DNA of 45,723 bases from an uncultured Ruminococcus sp. Its GTDB lineage: Bacteria; Bacillota; Clostridia; Oscillospirales; Ruminococcaceae. The notes under the pieces were generated by a model that saw only the letters and a list, made by a program, of their open reading frames with translations, made no database searches and was not told where the DNA came from. The translations under genes were made by a program, and so were the position numbers. Each line of letters begins with the position of its first letter. Position 1 is the stretch's first letter. Positions 34,067-43,118 of the stretch are shown here, piece after piece. The stretch spans positions 58,698 through 104,420 of the forward strand of contig CACYSH010000005.1 of the NCBI GenBank assembly GCA_902776945.1. Reading direction: 5' to 3'.

Positions 34067-34495
34067 TCAGAACTCGTATTTCTCGGGCTTCTGAGCAGCG
34101 TTCTCATGCTCTGCACCCTTGTATACTCTAAGCCTTGTTGCCTGCTTTCTTCCGAGTGTATTGTTCGGGAGCATACCGTTTACCGCAATGGTCATAGCCT
34201 TGTCGGACTGTTCAGCCATGAGCTTGGAATACTGGATCTCCTTAAGACCGCCGATCCAGCCGGTGTGCCACTTGAAAGTCTTCTGAGTGAGCTTGTTGCC
34301 GGTGAGAACCGCCTTGTCGCAGTTGATGATGATAACATGATCGCCGCAGTCGGCGTGAGGTGCATAGGTGGGCTTGTGCTTACCTCTGAGAAGATGTGCA
34401 GCCTTAGCCGCTACACGACCGAGAGATTTTCCCTCTGCGTCAAGAATATACCACTTGCGCTCGATGTCGCTGCTTTTGGGCATATAAGTAGACAT
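34067..34495 (-). CDS. rplM: 50S ribosomal protein L13
   Basis: 142 residues. ATG 34495 follows AAAAAGGAGGAAATTCT; an in-frame start at 34561 lies at the promoter and is rejected. Typical L13 stretches are WYILDAEGKSLGRVA, DHVIIINCDKAVLTG and the terminal MLPNNTLGRKQATRLRVY. L13 is an early-assembly protein of the large subunit. It is first in the rplM-rpsI operon, with a promoter at 34567-34594. Confidence 0.98.
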   Translation of the reverse strand: MSTYMPKSSDIERKWYILDAEGKSLGRVAAKAAHLLRGKHKPTYAPHADCGDHVIIINCDKAVLTGNKLTQKTFKWHTGWIGGLKEIQYSKLMAEQSDKAMTIAVNGMLPNNTLGRKQATRLRVYKGAEHENAAQKPEKYEF

Positions 34496-34566
34496 AGAAT
34501 TTCCTCCTTTTTCCGTCGGGGCATTTCCTTCCCCGCAGCTGTCTGTTGTTTTGCGTGACAATAACT

Positions 34567-34594
34567 ATTATAACACATTTCGGCAGTTTGTCAA
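34567..34594 (-). promoter_or_regulatory. Promoter for rplM-rpsI
   Basis: Minus-strand TTGACA (34589-34594), a 16-nt spacer and TATAAT (34567-34572), 72 bases upstream of the rplM start. Confidence 0.8.
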
Positions 34595-34753
34595 GCAAAA
34601 AATCCGGAAATTTTCAAGATATATCGTTCATTCTCTTTAAATCTCTTAAATTTTCTCTGTTTCTCTCGCTTTCTTGAATACCGTTTCAATATTTTGCGGA
34701 GTGATATTATGCTGTCAAAACGAATATACTGTAAAGGAAGGAGGGACAAGTAT

Positions 34754-35923
34754 ATGTTGAAAATGCTGATAAAAAGGCTGGCCACGCTAATGATCTTTAC
34801 GGCGCTGCTTGCGGTCGGGGCGGCGGAGGAGGTTTTTGCGTCGGGCAGCGAGGAAAGCGGCGGTCTGCTTGACGGCGTTTCTGCCGAAAGCGTCTGCGTG
34901 CGCGAGCTTGGGACAGGGCAGAACGTCTGCGAACGCGCCGCCGACAAAACGGTGTCAATGGGTCATTTTGCAAAGCTGATGACGGCGCTTATCTGTGCTG
35001 AGGAGATCGAAGGCGGCAAGGTAACGCTTTCGGAGGAGATCGCTGCTTCTTCATACGCCAATTCCATGCCCGCGCCGCAGATATGGCTTATGCCGGGCGA
35101 GCGCGTCACGGTGGAAGAATTGCTCAAATCAATAATCATGGGTAATGCCAACGATGCCTGCGCCGCGCTTGCCGAAAGGCTCTCGGGGAGCGCCGAAGCC
35201 CACGTTTTCCGCATGAACGAACGCGCCGCCGCTCTCGGCATGAGCCGGACGCATTTCGAGGACTGCATGGGGCTTGACGAGCGTTCGGTCACGACCGCCG
35301 CCGATCTCTGCCTGCTTTCGGAAGAGGTGCTTAAACACGATATTCTGGGCGGGTACTTTACGGCTTGGCAGGAGAGAGTCAGGAACGGCGAAACGGAGCT
35401 TGTCAACACTAACCGTCTTGTGCGGGATTACAAGGGTGCCTGCGGGCTGAAATTCTTTGCGGCGGGCGGGAAGTGCAATATTATCGGAGCGGTGCGCCGA
35501 CGGGATATGATCGTCTGCGCGGTGATCGTCGGGTCGGAGAGCCGCGAGAGGATCTTTTCCGAAGCGGAGGGGGTGTTTGACGGCGTGTTTGAGAAGTATT
35601 CGGTTTTTTCGCCCGAAATATCGGAAGAGCTTACCGCCGATATTCCTGTGGAGCATGGGCGTGTGGCGGCTGTGCGGGTCAGGGCTGAGAATGACAGGGG
35701 CGTGCTGCTCGGAAGGGGGACGGCTTCGCGGGCGCAGTTTAAGGCGGAAATTTCGGAGCGGGTCACGGCTCCCATTGCGGAGGGCGATGTGCTTGGCAGG
35801 GTGGTTTATACGCTTGATGATACGGAGATAATGGAGATACATATTTGTGCCGCCGAACCGATTGGAAGAATGGATATGCGGTATGGTATTTATCGCGCTC
35901 TGTGCAATTTGTGTAGGTTTTAA
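34754..35923 (+). CDS. D-alanyl-D-alanine carboxypeptidase-like protein (S11 family), catalytic motifs lost
   Basis: 389 residues, exported: residues 1-30 are a signal peptide (KMLIKRLATLMIFTALLAVG). ATG 34754 follows AAGGAAGGAGGGAC; upstream in-frame starts are rejected. The overall fold matches S11/DacF (LMTALICAEEIEGGKVTLSE, LMPGERVTVEELLKSIIMGN, the C-terminal beta domain). All three active-site motifs differ: SxxK is HFAK, SxN is NAN and KTG is KFF. S11 enzymes trim peptidoglycan stem peptides with the SxxK serine as nucleophile, so this protein is unlikely to be catalytic and may bind peptidoglycan or regulate. The reading frame is intact over the full length. Confidence 0.85.
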   Translation: MLKMLIKRLATLMIFTALLAVGAAEEVFASGSEESGGLLDGVSAESVCVRELGTGQNVCERAADKTVSMGHFAKLMTALICAEEIEGGKVTLSEEIAASSYANSMPAPQIWLMPGERVTVEELLKSIIMGNANDACAALAERLSGSAEAHVFRMNERAAALGMSRTHFEDCMGLDERSVTTAADLCLLSEEVLKHDILGGYFTAWQERVRNGETELVNTNRLVRDYKGACGLKFFAAGGKCNIIGAVRRRDMIVCAVIVGSESRERIFSEAEGVFDGVFEKYSVFSPEISEELTADIPVEHGRVAAVRVRAENDRGVLLGRGTASRAQFKAEISERVTAPIAEGDVLGRVVYTLDDTEIMEIHICAAEPIGRMDMRYGIYRALCNLCRF

Positions 35924-36238
35924 AAGAGGGATAAGCAGAAAGCCGGCGGCGGGGCGGATGCGGGTTCCAGCGCCCGTGCACTGGATCCGGCATTATGCCC
36001 CTGCTTTGCGTGAGCCGCTGGCTTTGCTTGCCCCTGTGTTATTTTATGTATCTATTGTGCAATATGTGGAAATCTATTTATATTTAAATGTGCAGATTCA
36101 ACAAAACTTGCCTTGCGCTTAGAAAACTCTTGAAAAATTCTCAAAAGTATTGTATAATTAAATCAGCCGGGTATGCCGTAAGGCTTCCCCGACGGTTGAT
36201 CTGGAAAAATTGTACAAGATCGAAAGGAAGTATTACTT
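35924..36238. other. Intergenic region upstream of pgi
   Basis: 315 bases. A relative of the composite palindrome repeat (CCAGCGCCCGTGCACTGG, then GATCC, about 35967-35989) lies near the start. The pgi promoter follows at 36130-36158, then a small hairpin-forming leader (GCCGTAAGGC near 36175). Otherwise nothing recognised. Confidence 0.55.
36130..36158 (+). promoter_or_regulatory. Promoter for pgi
   Basis: TTGAAA (36130-36135), a 17-nt spacer and TATAAT (36153-36158). The leader of about 75 nt can fold: ATCAGCCG pairs partly with CGGTTGAT. Confidence 0.75.
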
Positions 36239-37570
36239 ATGTCTGTTAAACTCAACTGCGAGTATCTGAAGCCTTTTGTTTCGGAGCGCGAGCTTGACGC
36301 TATCGCTCCGCTCGTTTCCGCGGCACACAAGACTCTTGCCGACAGAAACGGTCCCGGAAATGATTTTCTGGGCTGGGTCGATCTCCCCGTGAACTACGAT
36401 AAGGAAGAGTTCGCCCGCATCAAGGCTGCCGCCGAAAAGATAAAGAAGACCTGCGATGTGCTTATCGTTATCGGCATCGGCGGATCGTATCTCGGCGCAA
36501 GAGCAGTTATCGAAGCACTCAGATCCTCGCTTTACAATAATCTTAAAAAGGATACCCCCGACATCTACTATGTCGGCAACAGCATCAACCCCGCGTACCT
36601 GAACGATATTCTTGCGATTTGCGAGGGTAAGGACATCTGCGTGAACGTTATCTCGAAATCCGGCACCACTACCGAGCCTGCTCTTGCTTTCAGAATATTC
36701 AAGAAGCTCGTTGAGGACAAGTACGGCAAGGACGGCGCTAAGGACAGAATTTTCGCTACCACCGACAAGGCTAAGGGTACGCTCAAATCCCTTGCCGACG
36801 CGGAAGGCTACGAGACATTCGTTGTTCCCGACGACGTTGGCGGAAGATATTCCGTGCTGACTGCCGTTGGTCTGCTGCCTATCGCCTGCGCGGGTATCGA
36901 CATCGACAAGCTCATGGCAGGCGCTGCCGCCGCAAGAGAGAAGTATGCCAAGGACGACGGCAACGACTGCTATAAATACGCCGCGCTCCGCAACATTCTT
37001 TATAATAAGAACAAGAGCGTTGAAATGCTTATCAGCTACGACCCCGCGTTCGCTATGATGAACGAATGGTTCAAGCAGCTCTACGGCGAGAGCGAGGGCA
37101 AGGACAACAAGGGCATTTTCCCCGCGTCCGCTGTGTTCTCGACCGACCTGCATTCGCTCGGTCAGTTCATTCAGGACGGCTCGCGCATCATGTTCGAGAC
37201 CGTGCTTGACATCAAGAAGCAGAGAAGCGACCGTTTCCTTGAAGCAGACGCAGAGAACCTTGACGGTCTGAACTTCCTTACCAATCAGGATATGTCGGTC
37301 GTTAATCTGAGAGCCTTCCAGGGTACCGTGCTTGCGCATACCGAGGGCGGCGTTCCGAACATCATCATCGAGCTTGACGATGTTGGCGAGGAAACAATGG
37401 GCGAGCTTATCTACTTCTTCGAGAAGGCGTGCGCTATTTCGGGCTATATGCTGGGCGTAAATCCCTTCGACCAGCCCGGCGTTGAGAGCTACAAGAAGAA
37501 TATGTTCGCGCTGCTCGGCAAGCCCGGCTACGAGGACAGAAAAGCAGAGCTTGAGGCGAAGCTCGGCTGA
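36239..37570 (+). CDS. pgi: Glucose-6-phosphate isomerase
   Basis: Interconverts glucose-6-phosphate and fructose-6-phosphate in glycolysis. The 443-residue length matches the Gram-positive form. Both family signatures are present: [14 protein letters not shown] near residue 198 and [16 protein letters not shown] near residue 409; [12 protein letters not shown] near residue 78 binds the phosphate. GAAAGGAAG precedes ATG 36239. It has its own promoter; a heptamer-flanked repeat element follows the stop codon. Confidence 0.97.
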   Translation: MSVKLNCEYLKPFVSERELDAIAPLVSAAHKTLADRNGPGNDFLGWVDLPVNYDKEEFARIKAAAEKIKKTCDVLIVIGIGGSYLGARAVIEALRSSLYNNLKKDTPDIYYVGNSINPAYLNDILAICEGKDICVNVISKSGTTTEPALAFRIFKKLVEDKYGKDGAKDRIFATTDKAKGTLKSLADAEGYETFVVPDDVGGRYSVLTAVGLLPIACAGIDIDKLMAGAAAAREKYAKDDGNDCYKYAALRNILYNKNKSVEMLISYDPAFAMMNEWFKQLYGESEGKDNKGIFPASAVFSTDLHSLGQFIQDGSRIMFETVLDIKKQRSDRFLEADAENLDGLNFLTNQDMSVVNLRAFQGTVLAHTEGGVPNIIIELDDVGEETMGELIYFFEKACAISGYMLGVNPFDQPGVESYKKNMFALLGKPGYEDRKAELEAKLG

Positions 37571-37574
37571 AAGA

Positions 37575-37772
37575 AGATAAAAAGATAAGAGATAAAAGAT
37601 AACAGATAATACGGAGCCGAACAAATGCAGTCGGAATTATATTAAACGACATAATGATTTGTACTTTGACTGCGTGGAGACGCCCCACTGCAATACGGTG
37701 AAAGATCATTGGTTGTTTACTGTAAATATTTATCTTATATCTTTTATCTTATATCTTATATCTTTTATCTTA
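37575..37772. repeat. Element flanked by inverted heptamer tandem repeats (AGATAAN type)
   Basis: The left end is a run of AGATAAA/AGATAAG/AGATAAC/AGATAAT heptamers (37575-37609). The right end (37727-37772) is a run of the complement (TTATCTT/ATATCTT). Inside is a related copy of the TATAGTAAACGACATAA inverted repeat (37638-37728), with GTGGAGACGCCCCAC in its centre. The architecture is the same as at 4357-4567, but with a different heptamer. Confidence 0.75.
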
Positions 37773-37835
37773 ATGGAATAATCGGGGCGGCAACGCTTCG
37801 GAAATAAACGTCGTTTGACAGAATGGAGTAATAAC

Positions 37836-38240
37836 ATGATAAATCTTATCCCCGGAAAAAAGGGCACCGGCAAGACCAAGGTGCTTGTTGACGCTATCAT
37901 CAAGGCTGCCGACGAGGCTACCGGAAACGTTGTTTGCATCGAAAGAGGCATGAAGCTCACCTATGAGATCCCCTCTAAGGTAAGACTTGTTGACGCTGAG
38001 GAATACGGCATCAACAGCTATGACGCTTTCTACGGCTTTGTTGCGGGTCTGCTCGCGGGCAACTATGACATTCAGCAGATCTATGTTGACGGTATTTTAA
38101 GAATCGGCGGCAGAGACTACGACGAACTTGGCAAGATGATCGAAAAGGTCGCGGTTCTTGCCAAGGACGTAAAGCTCGTGTTCACCATTTCGGCAGAGCC
38201 GGAAGAGCTTCCCGAGCAGGTAAAGGCGTTCATTCACTAA
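37836..38240 (+). CDS. Small P-loop nucleotide-binding protein
   Basis: 134 residues. ATG 37836 follows TGGAGTAATAAC. Walker A is GKKGTGKTK at residues 7-15; a possible Walker B is QQIYVDGI near residue 88. It is too short for a complete ATPase of the AAA or ABC type. Similar small P-loop proteins are common in Clostridia, sometimes labelled PilT-like without proof. The function is unknown. It ends about 55 bases before the yceD promoter. Confidence 0.75.
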   Translation: MINLIPGKKGTGKTKVLVDAIIKAADEATGNVVCIERGMKLTYEIPSKVRLVDAEEYGINSYDAFYGFVAGLLAGNYDIQQIYVDGILRIGGRDYDELGKMIEKVAVLAKDVKLVFTISAEPEELPEQVKAFIH

Positions 38241-38294
38241 AGATGATAAGTCCGGCTCTTTTTGAATAATTTATTAAAATATTCGCGAAAGGGC

Positions 38295-38323
38295 TTGACA
38301 AATCACCCTGCATGGTCTATAAT
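38295..38323 (+). promoter_or_regulatory. Promoter for the yceD-rpmF operon
   Basis: TTGACA (38295-38300), a 17-nt spacer and TATAAT (38318-38323), 81 bases before yceD. Confidence 0.85.
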
Positions 38324-38403
38324 AAATTTTGTGATGCTTATGATCCGCGGCGGCTCAACCTCGCCGCGGGTCGAAGCAATATGCGAAAGGGGAGGGCGGA
38401 ATT

Positions 38404-38868
38404 ATGCTCCTTCAGCTGAAAAGGGTTTTTGAAGAGCCGGGACAGTCGGCGGAAATAGACACTTCTCTGTCTGTTGCCGAACTGGAAGAGCAGCGCCCGT
38501 ATGAGACTTTCGCGGCACCTCTCACGATCAAGGGTGCGGTCAGGAACCGCGCCGGAGTGGTCACTCTCAGTATGACGGTAAGCGCCGTTATGGAGCATAC
38601 CTGTGATAGGTGTCTTAAAGCCTTTGAAAGGGAATATGTCCATGATTTCACGCATACTCTCGTTAAAGCCTTCGCCAACGGCGAGGACGAGGAGGAGGGC
38701 TATGAGGATTATGTGGTCTGCCCCGACAATACGCTTGAAATAGGCGAGCTTGCTCTTACCGATCTGAGCCTGGAGATGCCCTCGAAGATCCTCTGTAAGG
38801 AGGACTGCAAGGGGCTTTGTCCGAAGTGCGGCAAGGATCTTAACGAGGGCGGCTGCGGCTGTGAATGA
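38404..38868 (+). CDS. yceD: YceD/DUF177-family protein
   Basis: 154 residues. The DUF177 pattern is clear: a CDRCLKAF motif near residue 67 and a C-terminal CKGLCPKCGKDLN with further Cys residues. Members lie almost always upstream of rpmF and are linked to 23S rRNA maturation or ribosome assembly. ATG 38404 lies behind AAGGGGAGG. rpmF follows 57 bases after the stop. Confidence 0.9.
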   Translation: MLLQLKRVFEEPGQSAEIDTSLSVAELEEQRPYETFAAPLTIKGAVRNRAGVVTLSMTVSAVMEHTCDRCLKAFEREYVHDFTHTLVKAFANGEDEEEGYEDYVVCPDNTLEIGELALTDLSLEMPSKILCKEDCKGLCPKCGKDLNEGGCGCE

Positions 38869-38925
38869 ATTTTGCGTGTGCGCTTTTGTCTGACATTGGC
38901 GTGACATGATAAGGAGGTGCCGAAA

Positions 38926-39108
38926 ATGGCAGTACCCAAGAGAAAAACCTCGAAGGCAAGACGTGACAAGAGACGTTCCAATGTCTGGAAGCTTGATGCG
39001 CCTGCTCTCAGCAGATGCTCCAACTGCGGCGAGCTTACCGCTCCCCACAGAGTTTGCAAGAACTGCGGTTATTACAAGGGTGTTCAGGTGATCGCCAAGG
39101 ACAACTGA
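38926..39108 (+). CDS. rpmF: 50S ribosomal protein L32
   Basis: 60 residues. ATG 38926 follows AAGGAGGTG. It begins AVPKRKTSKARRDKRRS and has the zinc-ribbon cysteines CSNCGE and CKNCGYYKG, so this is the C+ (zinc-binding) form of L32. It is the second gene of the yceD operon. Confidence 0.97.
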   Translation: MAVPKRKTSKARRDKRRSNVWKLDAPALSRCSNCGELTAPHRVCKNCGYYKGVQVIAKDN

Positions 39109-39209
39109 GTTCCCGGCATCGCATGACAATAGCTTTGTATTCTACGGGCAGAGGAGGGTTTGCACCTTCTCTGCTTTTTGCACTACCCGCGGAGGATTGA
39201 GGTGAGGTA

Positions 39210-40514
39210 ATGGCGGTCGAAATAACGGGGCTTGATAAGTGCGGTCACGCCGAAAGGGCGGGCATACAGGCGGGGGATATTCTTGTCTCAATTAACGGTC
39301 ACGAGATCGAGGACGTTCTCGATTATATGTTTTACGCCGCCGAAAACCGCACCGAGCTTGTGATAAAGCGCGGCGGCGAGGAACTCACTTTTAAGATTCG
39401 CAAGTCGGAATACGACGATCTCGGTATGCAGTTTGAGTCTTTTTTAATGGACAACAAGCGCAGCTGCTCGAACAAGTGCATTTTCTGCTTTATCGACCAG
39501 ATGCCGCCCGGAATGCGCGAAACGCTGTATTTCAAGGACGACGATGCACGGCTTTCGTTCTTGCAGGGAAATTATGTCACGCTGACGAACCTGACGGACA
39601 AGGACGTTCAGCGGATCATTGATATGCGCCTGAACATCAACGTTTCGGTGCATACAACAAATCCCGAGCTGCGCTGTATGATGATGCACAACCGCTTTGC
39701 GGGTGAAAAGCTCAAATATATCCGCATGATCGCCGAAAGCGGGCTGATGCTCAATTGTCAGATCGTCTGCTGTCCCGGCATAAACGACGGCGACGAGCTG
39801 CGCCGCACGCTGAACGACCTCTACGACCTTATGCCGAACATACAGTCGGTGGCAATAGTTCCCGTCGGGGTGACGAAGTTCCGCGAGGGGCTTTATCCGC
39901 TCACGCTGTTCAATGAAAAAACGGCGGGGGAGGCAATTGACGTTATCGCGGAGGTTCAGGAAAAGTCGCTCGAAAAATACGGCACGCGAATGGCTTTCGC
40001 GGCGGACGAGTTCTACCTTATTGCAAAAAGACCGCTGCCCGAAGGCGATTTTTACGAGGATTATCCGCAGTACGAAAACGGCGTGGGGCTGTGCCGCTCG
40101 CTTATAGATGAAGTTCATTCGGCGATAGAGCTTGCCGAGTATGACGGAGGTAAGCGCAAAGTAACTATCGCCTGCGGAACGGCTGTCTATCCCGTGCAGA
40201 AGTCGCTTGCAGAGGATATAATGGCGGCTTTTCCGGACGTTACCGTGCAGGTGATACCGATCCTCAACCGCTTTTTCGGCGAGACGATAACCGTCACGGG
40301 GCTTATCACGGCGGGCGACCTTATCGACCAGCTTAAAGACAAAGACCTGGGCGACGAGCTGCTTATCTCGAAGCAGATGCTCAAAGCCGACGAGCCGATA
40401 TTCCTTGACGATATGCACCTTGACGACGTTAAGGCGGCGCTTAACATAAAGATAACCCCGACCGCGAACGACGGTTTTGAATACCTTGACGCGGTGCTGG
40501 GGATAGGTATATAG
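39210..40514 (+). CDS. DUF512-family PDZ / radical-SAM-like protein
   Basis: 434 residues. The N-terminal about 65 residues are a PDZ domain (AGIQAGDILVSINGHEIED). CSNKCIFCFIDQMPPGMR follows, the CxxxCxxC iron-sulfur motif of radical-SAM proteins with the DUF512-specific FIDQ. The DUF512 domain fills the C-terminal half. The family is conserved in Clostridia next to der; its reaction is not known. ATG 39210 follows GAGGTGAGGTA. Confidence 0.9.
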   Translation: MAVEITGLDKCGHAERAGIQAGDILVSINGHEIEDVLDYMFYAAENRTELVIKRGGEELTFKIRKSEYDDLGMQFESFLMDNKRSCSNKCIFCFIDQMPPGMRETLYFKDDDARLSFLQGNYVTLTNLTDKDVQRIIDMRLNINVSVHTTNPELRCMMMHNRFAGEKLKYIRMIAESGLMLNCQIVCCPGINDGDELRRTLNDLYDLMPNIQSVAIVPVGVTKFREGLYPLTLFNEKTAGEAIDVIAEVQEKSLEKYGTRMAFAADEFYLIAKRPLPEGDFYEDYPQYENGVGLCRSLIDEVHSAIELAEYDGGKRKVTIACGTAVYPVQKSLAEDIMAAFPDVTVQVIPILNRFFGETITVTGLITAGDLIDQLKDKDLGDELLISKQMLKADEPIFLDDMHLDDVKAALNIKITPTANDGFEYLDAVLGIGI

Positions 40515-40519
40515 TAAAT

Positions 40520-40837
40520 ATGACTGATGATATGAAACAGCGTGAAAGGGTAATCGCGCTTATCGAACGCGGCAGGCAGGTCGGCGCTAATCGCTTGTTC
40601 AAACGCGGCGGCTGCACGATATACTATGTCAGCGCGGTTCAGAAAAAAGACGGTAAATACATTGCTTATACAGATGAATGCGACCTCGACAACAATATGT
40701 TCCACGAAAACGAGGACACGGAGCGCATTACGGAATATGATTCGCTCGATGAATATTTGAACGGATTTGAGGAAAGATACGGAGTGCGTTTCGAGGACTT
40801 CGGCGTATCGAAAGGCAATAAGTTTTTCCATATATAA
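40520..40837 (+). CDS. Hypothetical protein
   Basis: 105 residues, 5 bases after the DUF512 gene and 19 before der. No family recognised. It is soluble, acidic in the C-terminal half (DECDLDNNMFHENEDTE) and ends NKFFHI. There is no good ribosome site, so translation may be coupled to the upstream gene. The frame is open and its composition is like its neighbours, so it is probably real. Confidence 0.55.
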   Translation: MTDDMKQRERVIALIERGRQVGANRLFKRGGCTIYYVSAVQKKDGKYIAYTDECDLDNNMFHENEDTERITEYDSLDEYLNGFEERYGVRFEDFGVSKGNKFFHI

Positions 40838-40856
40838 ATTGAGGAGGAGATACAAG

Positions 40857-42191
40857 ATGTCAATGCCCTTGGTCGCGGTCGTAGGCAGACCGAACGTCGG
40901 TAAATCAACGCTATTTAACAAGCTGATAGGTCAGCGGCTCTCGATAGTCGAGGACACGCCAGGCGTTACACGCGACAGGATATATTCAAAATGCGAATGG
41001 TTGGGGCGCGAGTTCATGCTCGTTGATACCGGTGGTATCGAGCCGGATTCTTCCGATGTGATACTTTCGCAGATGCGCCGTCAGGCAGAGCTTGCCATTG
41101 ACCGCGCCGATGTTATAATATTTGTTACAGACCTGAAATGCGGCGTGACCGCCACCGATGAGGAAGTAGCGGCAATGCTCCGCCGTTCGCAGAAGCCCGT
41201 TGTTCTCTGCGTAAACAAGTGCGACACGGTAGGCGAGCCGCCCGCGGAGTTCTATGAGTTCTACAATCTCGGCTTGGGCGAGCCGTTCGCCGTTTCGTCG
41301 GTACACGGTCACGGCACGGGCGATATGCTCGACGAGGTGCTGAAAAATCTCCCCGACGAGCAGGGCGAGGACTACGGCGAGGACGTGATCAAGGTCGCCG
41401 TGATAGGCAAGCCTAACGTCGGCAAATCGTCGATAATCAACCGTCTGTGCGGCGAGGAGCGCGTGATAGTTTCCGACATTGCCGGAACCACCCGCGACGC
41501 TACCGACACTTACGTTGAGAATGCGCAGGGCAAGTACGTCTTTATCGACACGGCGGGTATCCGCAAGAAGTCGAAGGTGCTTGAAAGCATCGAGCGTTAC
41601 AGCGTTCTGCGCTCATATATGGCGGTTGACCGCGCCGATGTGGCGGTGATCGTCATTGACGCGGCGGTGGGCTTCACCGAGCAGGATTCGAAGGTCGCGG
41701 GCTATGCTCACGAAAAGGGCAAGGCTTGCGTGGTGGCTGTCAATAAATGGGACGTTATTGAAAAGGACACCAACACGATGAACGAGTTCAAGAAAAAGCT
41801 GGAAATTGATTTCAGCTTTATGAGCTATGTGCCTTTCGTGTTTGTTTCGGCGAAAAACGGCACCCGCATGGACAAGCTGCTTGAAATGGTGAATTATACC
41901 GCACAGCAGAACTCTGTCCGCATACCTACGGGCAGGCTCAACGATGTTCTTGCTTATGCGACGGCGAGGGTTCAGCCGCCCTCCGACAAGGGCAGACGGC
42001 TCAAGATTTATTATATGACGCAGGCTTCGACTAAGCCGCCGACGTTTGTTTGCTTTGTCAACCGTGCGGAGCTGTTTCATTTTTCGTATAGGAGATATAT
42101 TGAGAATCAGATCAGGGAGACATTCGGGCTTGACGGAACGCCGATCGTGATGCTTGTGCGCGAGCGTGACCGTGACGACGTAAAGGCTTAA
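40857..42191 (+). CDS. der: Ribosome biogenesis GTPase Der
   Basis: Double-Era GTPase needed for 50S assembly. The 444-residue protein has two G domains with P-loops GRPNVGKST (near residue 10) and GKPNVGKSS (near 184), the first with DTPG/DTGG and NKCD, the second with DTAGI and NKWD, then a C-terminal KH-like domain. ATG 40857 follows GAGGAGGAG; an upstream in-frame ATG inside the preceding gene is rejected. It lies in the conserved yceD-to-gpsA run. Confidence 0.97.
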   Translation: MSMPLVAVVGRPNVGKSTLFNKLIGQRLSIVEDTPGVTRDRIYSKCEWLGREFMLVDTGGIEPDSSDVILSQMRRQAELAIDRADVIIFVTDLKCGVTATDEEVAAMLRRSQKPVVLCVNKCDTVGEPPAEFYEFYNLGLGEPFAVSSVHGHGTGDMLDEVLKNLPDEQGEDYGEDVIKVAVIGKPNVGKSSIINRLCGEERVIVSDIAGTTRDATDTYVENAQGKYVFIDTAGIRKKSKVLESIERYSVLRSYMAVDRADVAVIVIDAAVGFTEQDSKVAGYAHEKGKACVVAVNKWDVIEKDTNTMNEFKKKLEIDFSFMSYVPFVFVSAKNGTRMDKLLEMVNYTAQQNSVRIPTGRLNDVLAYATARVQPPSDKGRRLKIYYMTQASTKPPTFVCFVNRAELFHFSYRRYIENQIRETFGLDGTPIVMLVRERDRDDVKA

Positions 42192-42416
42192 TACTATTTC
42201 ACTATCAAATCGCAGACAATGGCATGAACTTCGTTCATGCAGACGGCTATCGTTGGTACGAGCAAGCTCGTACAGCACTCTGCGTTGCAAAAATCGTTCG
42301 GTTATGGTATGGCACGGTGCGGGCGGGAGTTGAACCTGACCCCGCCCTACACCTTGTCAACGTGGAAATTGTTGTTTATAATAGTAATTATTTGACTTTT
42401 AAGAGGAGCAAGTGAC
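42192..42416. repeat. Palindrome-rich gap between der and plsY
   Basis: Contains ATGGCATGAACTTCGTTCAT (42219-42238), GTACGAGCAAGCTCGTAC (42257-42274), GGCGGGAG/CCCCGCC (42332-42347) and the right end of the TATAGTAAACGACATAA family (42347-42386). No gene. Confidence 0.7.
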
Positions 42417-43106
42417 ATGAAATATGCACTTTGTCTGTTTTTGACGGCTTTGATCTCGTATATCTGGGGGAGCCTTAATTCCGCGATAATCGCCGTTAAG
42501 CTCATCAAGGGCGAGGACATACGCGAGAAGGGCAGCGGCAACGCGGGGCTTACGAACGTTATCCGCGTTTACGGAAAGGGCATGGGCTTAGTGACCCTGC
42601 TGTGCGACCTGTTCAAGGGCGTGGCGGCGGTGCTGGCTGCAAAGCTGATAGTCGGGAACGTCTGCGGGGTGATGTTTTTCGGCGGCGATAAAAACTTTAT
42701 CGGCTACATCGCGGGACTGTTTACAATAATCGGACATATGTTCCCGATATTCTACGGCTTTCACGGCGGAAAGGGCGTTCTGCTGGCGGCGACAACGCTT
42801 ATCGCTATGGATCCGCTGACCTGCGCGGTGTCGCTTGCGGTGTTCGGGATACTTGTCATTTCGACGAAATACGTTTCGGTCGGCTCGATATGCGCGGCTG
42901 TTACATACCCCGTTTTCACCTTGATATGGCAGAGCATAAACGCCGCTAAATTCCCCGGGCATATACCGAATTTTATCGTTGCGGCGATAATCGGCGGAAT
43001 GATAGTCTATATGCACCGTTCGAACATCGAGCGGCTCCGTGCGGGAACGGAAAACAAGGTCGGTCAGAAAAAGAAGTCCGCCGATTCCGACACGGCGGAG
43101 CATTAA
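42417..43106 (+). CDS. plsY: Acyl-phosphate:glycerol-3-phosphate acyltransferase PlsY
   Basis: Membrane acyltransferase that makes lysophosphatidic acid from acyl-phosphate. 229 residues with several helices and the three PlsY motifs: GSLNSAIIA near residue 18, KGSGNAGLTN near 38 and HGGKG near 116. A charged C-terminal tail (about 200-229) is longer than usual. GAGGAGC precedes ATG 42417. gpsA, which supplies glycerol-3-phosphate, follows 12 bases later. Confidence 0.95.
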   Translation: MKYALCLFLTALISYIWGSLNSAIIAVKLIKGEDIREKGSGNAGLTNVIRVYGKGMGLVTLLCDLFKGVAAVLAAKLIVGNVCGVMFFGGDKNFIGYIAGLFTIIGHMFPIFYGFHGGKGVLLAATTLIAMDPLTCAVSLAVFGILVISTKYVSVGSICAAVTYPVFTLIWQSINAAKFPGHIPNFIVAAIIGGMIVYMHRSNIERLRAGTENKVGQKKKSADSDTAEH

Positions 43107-43118
43107 GGGGGCGTTTTT

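Noticed and set aside
36233-37624. 463-codon minus-strand frame opposite pgi
   Set aside because: Antisense shadow of pgi, which has both family signatures on the plus strand.
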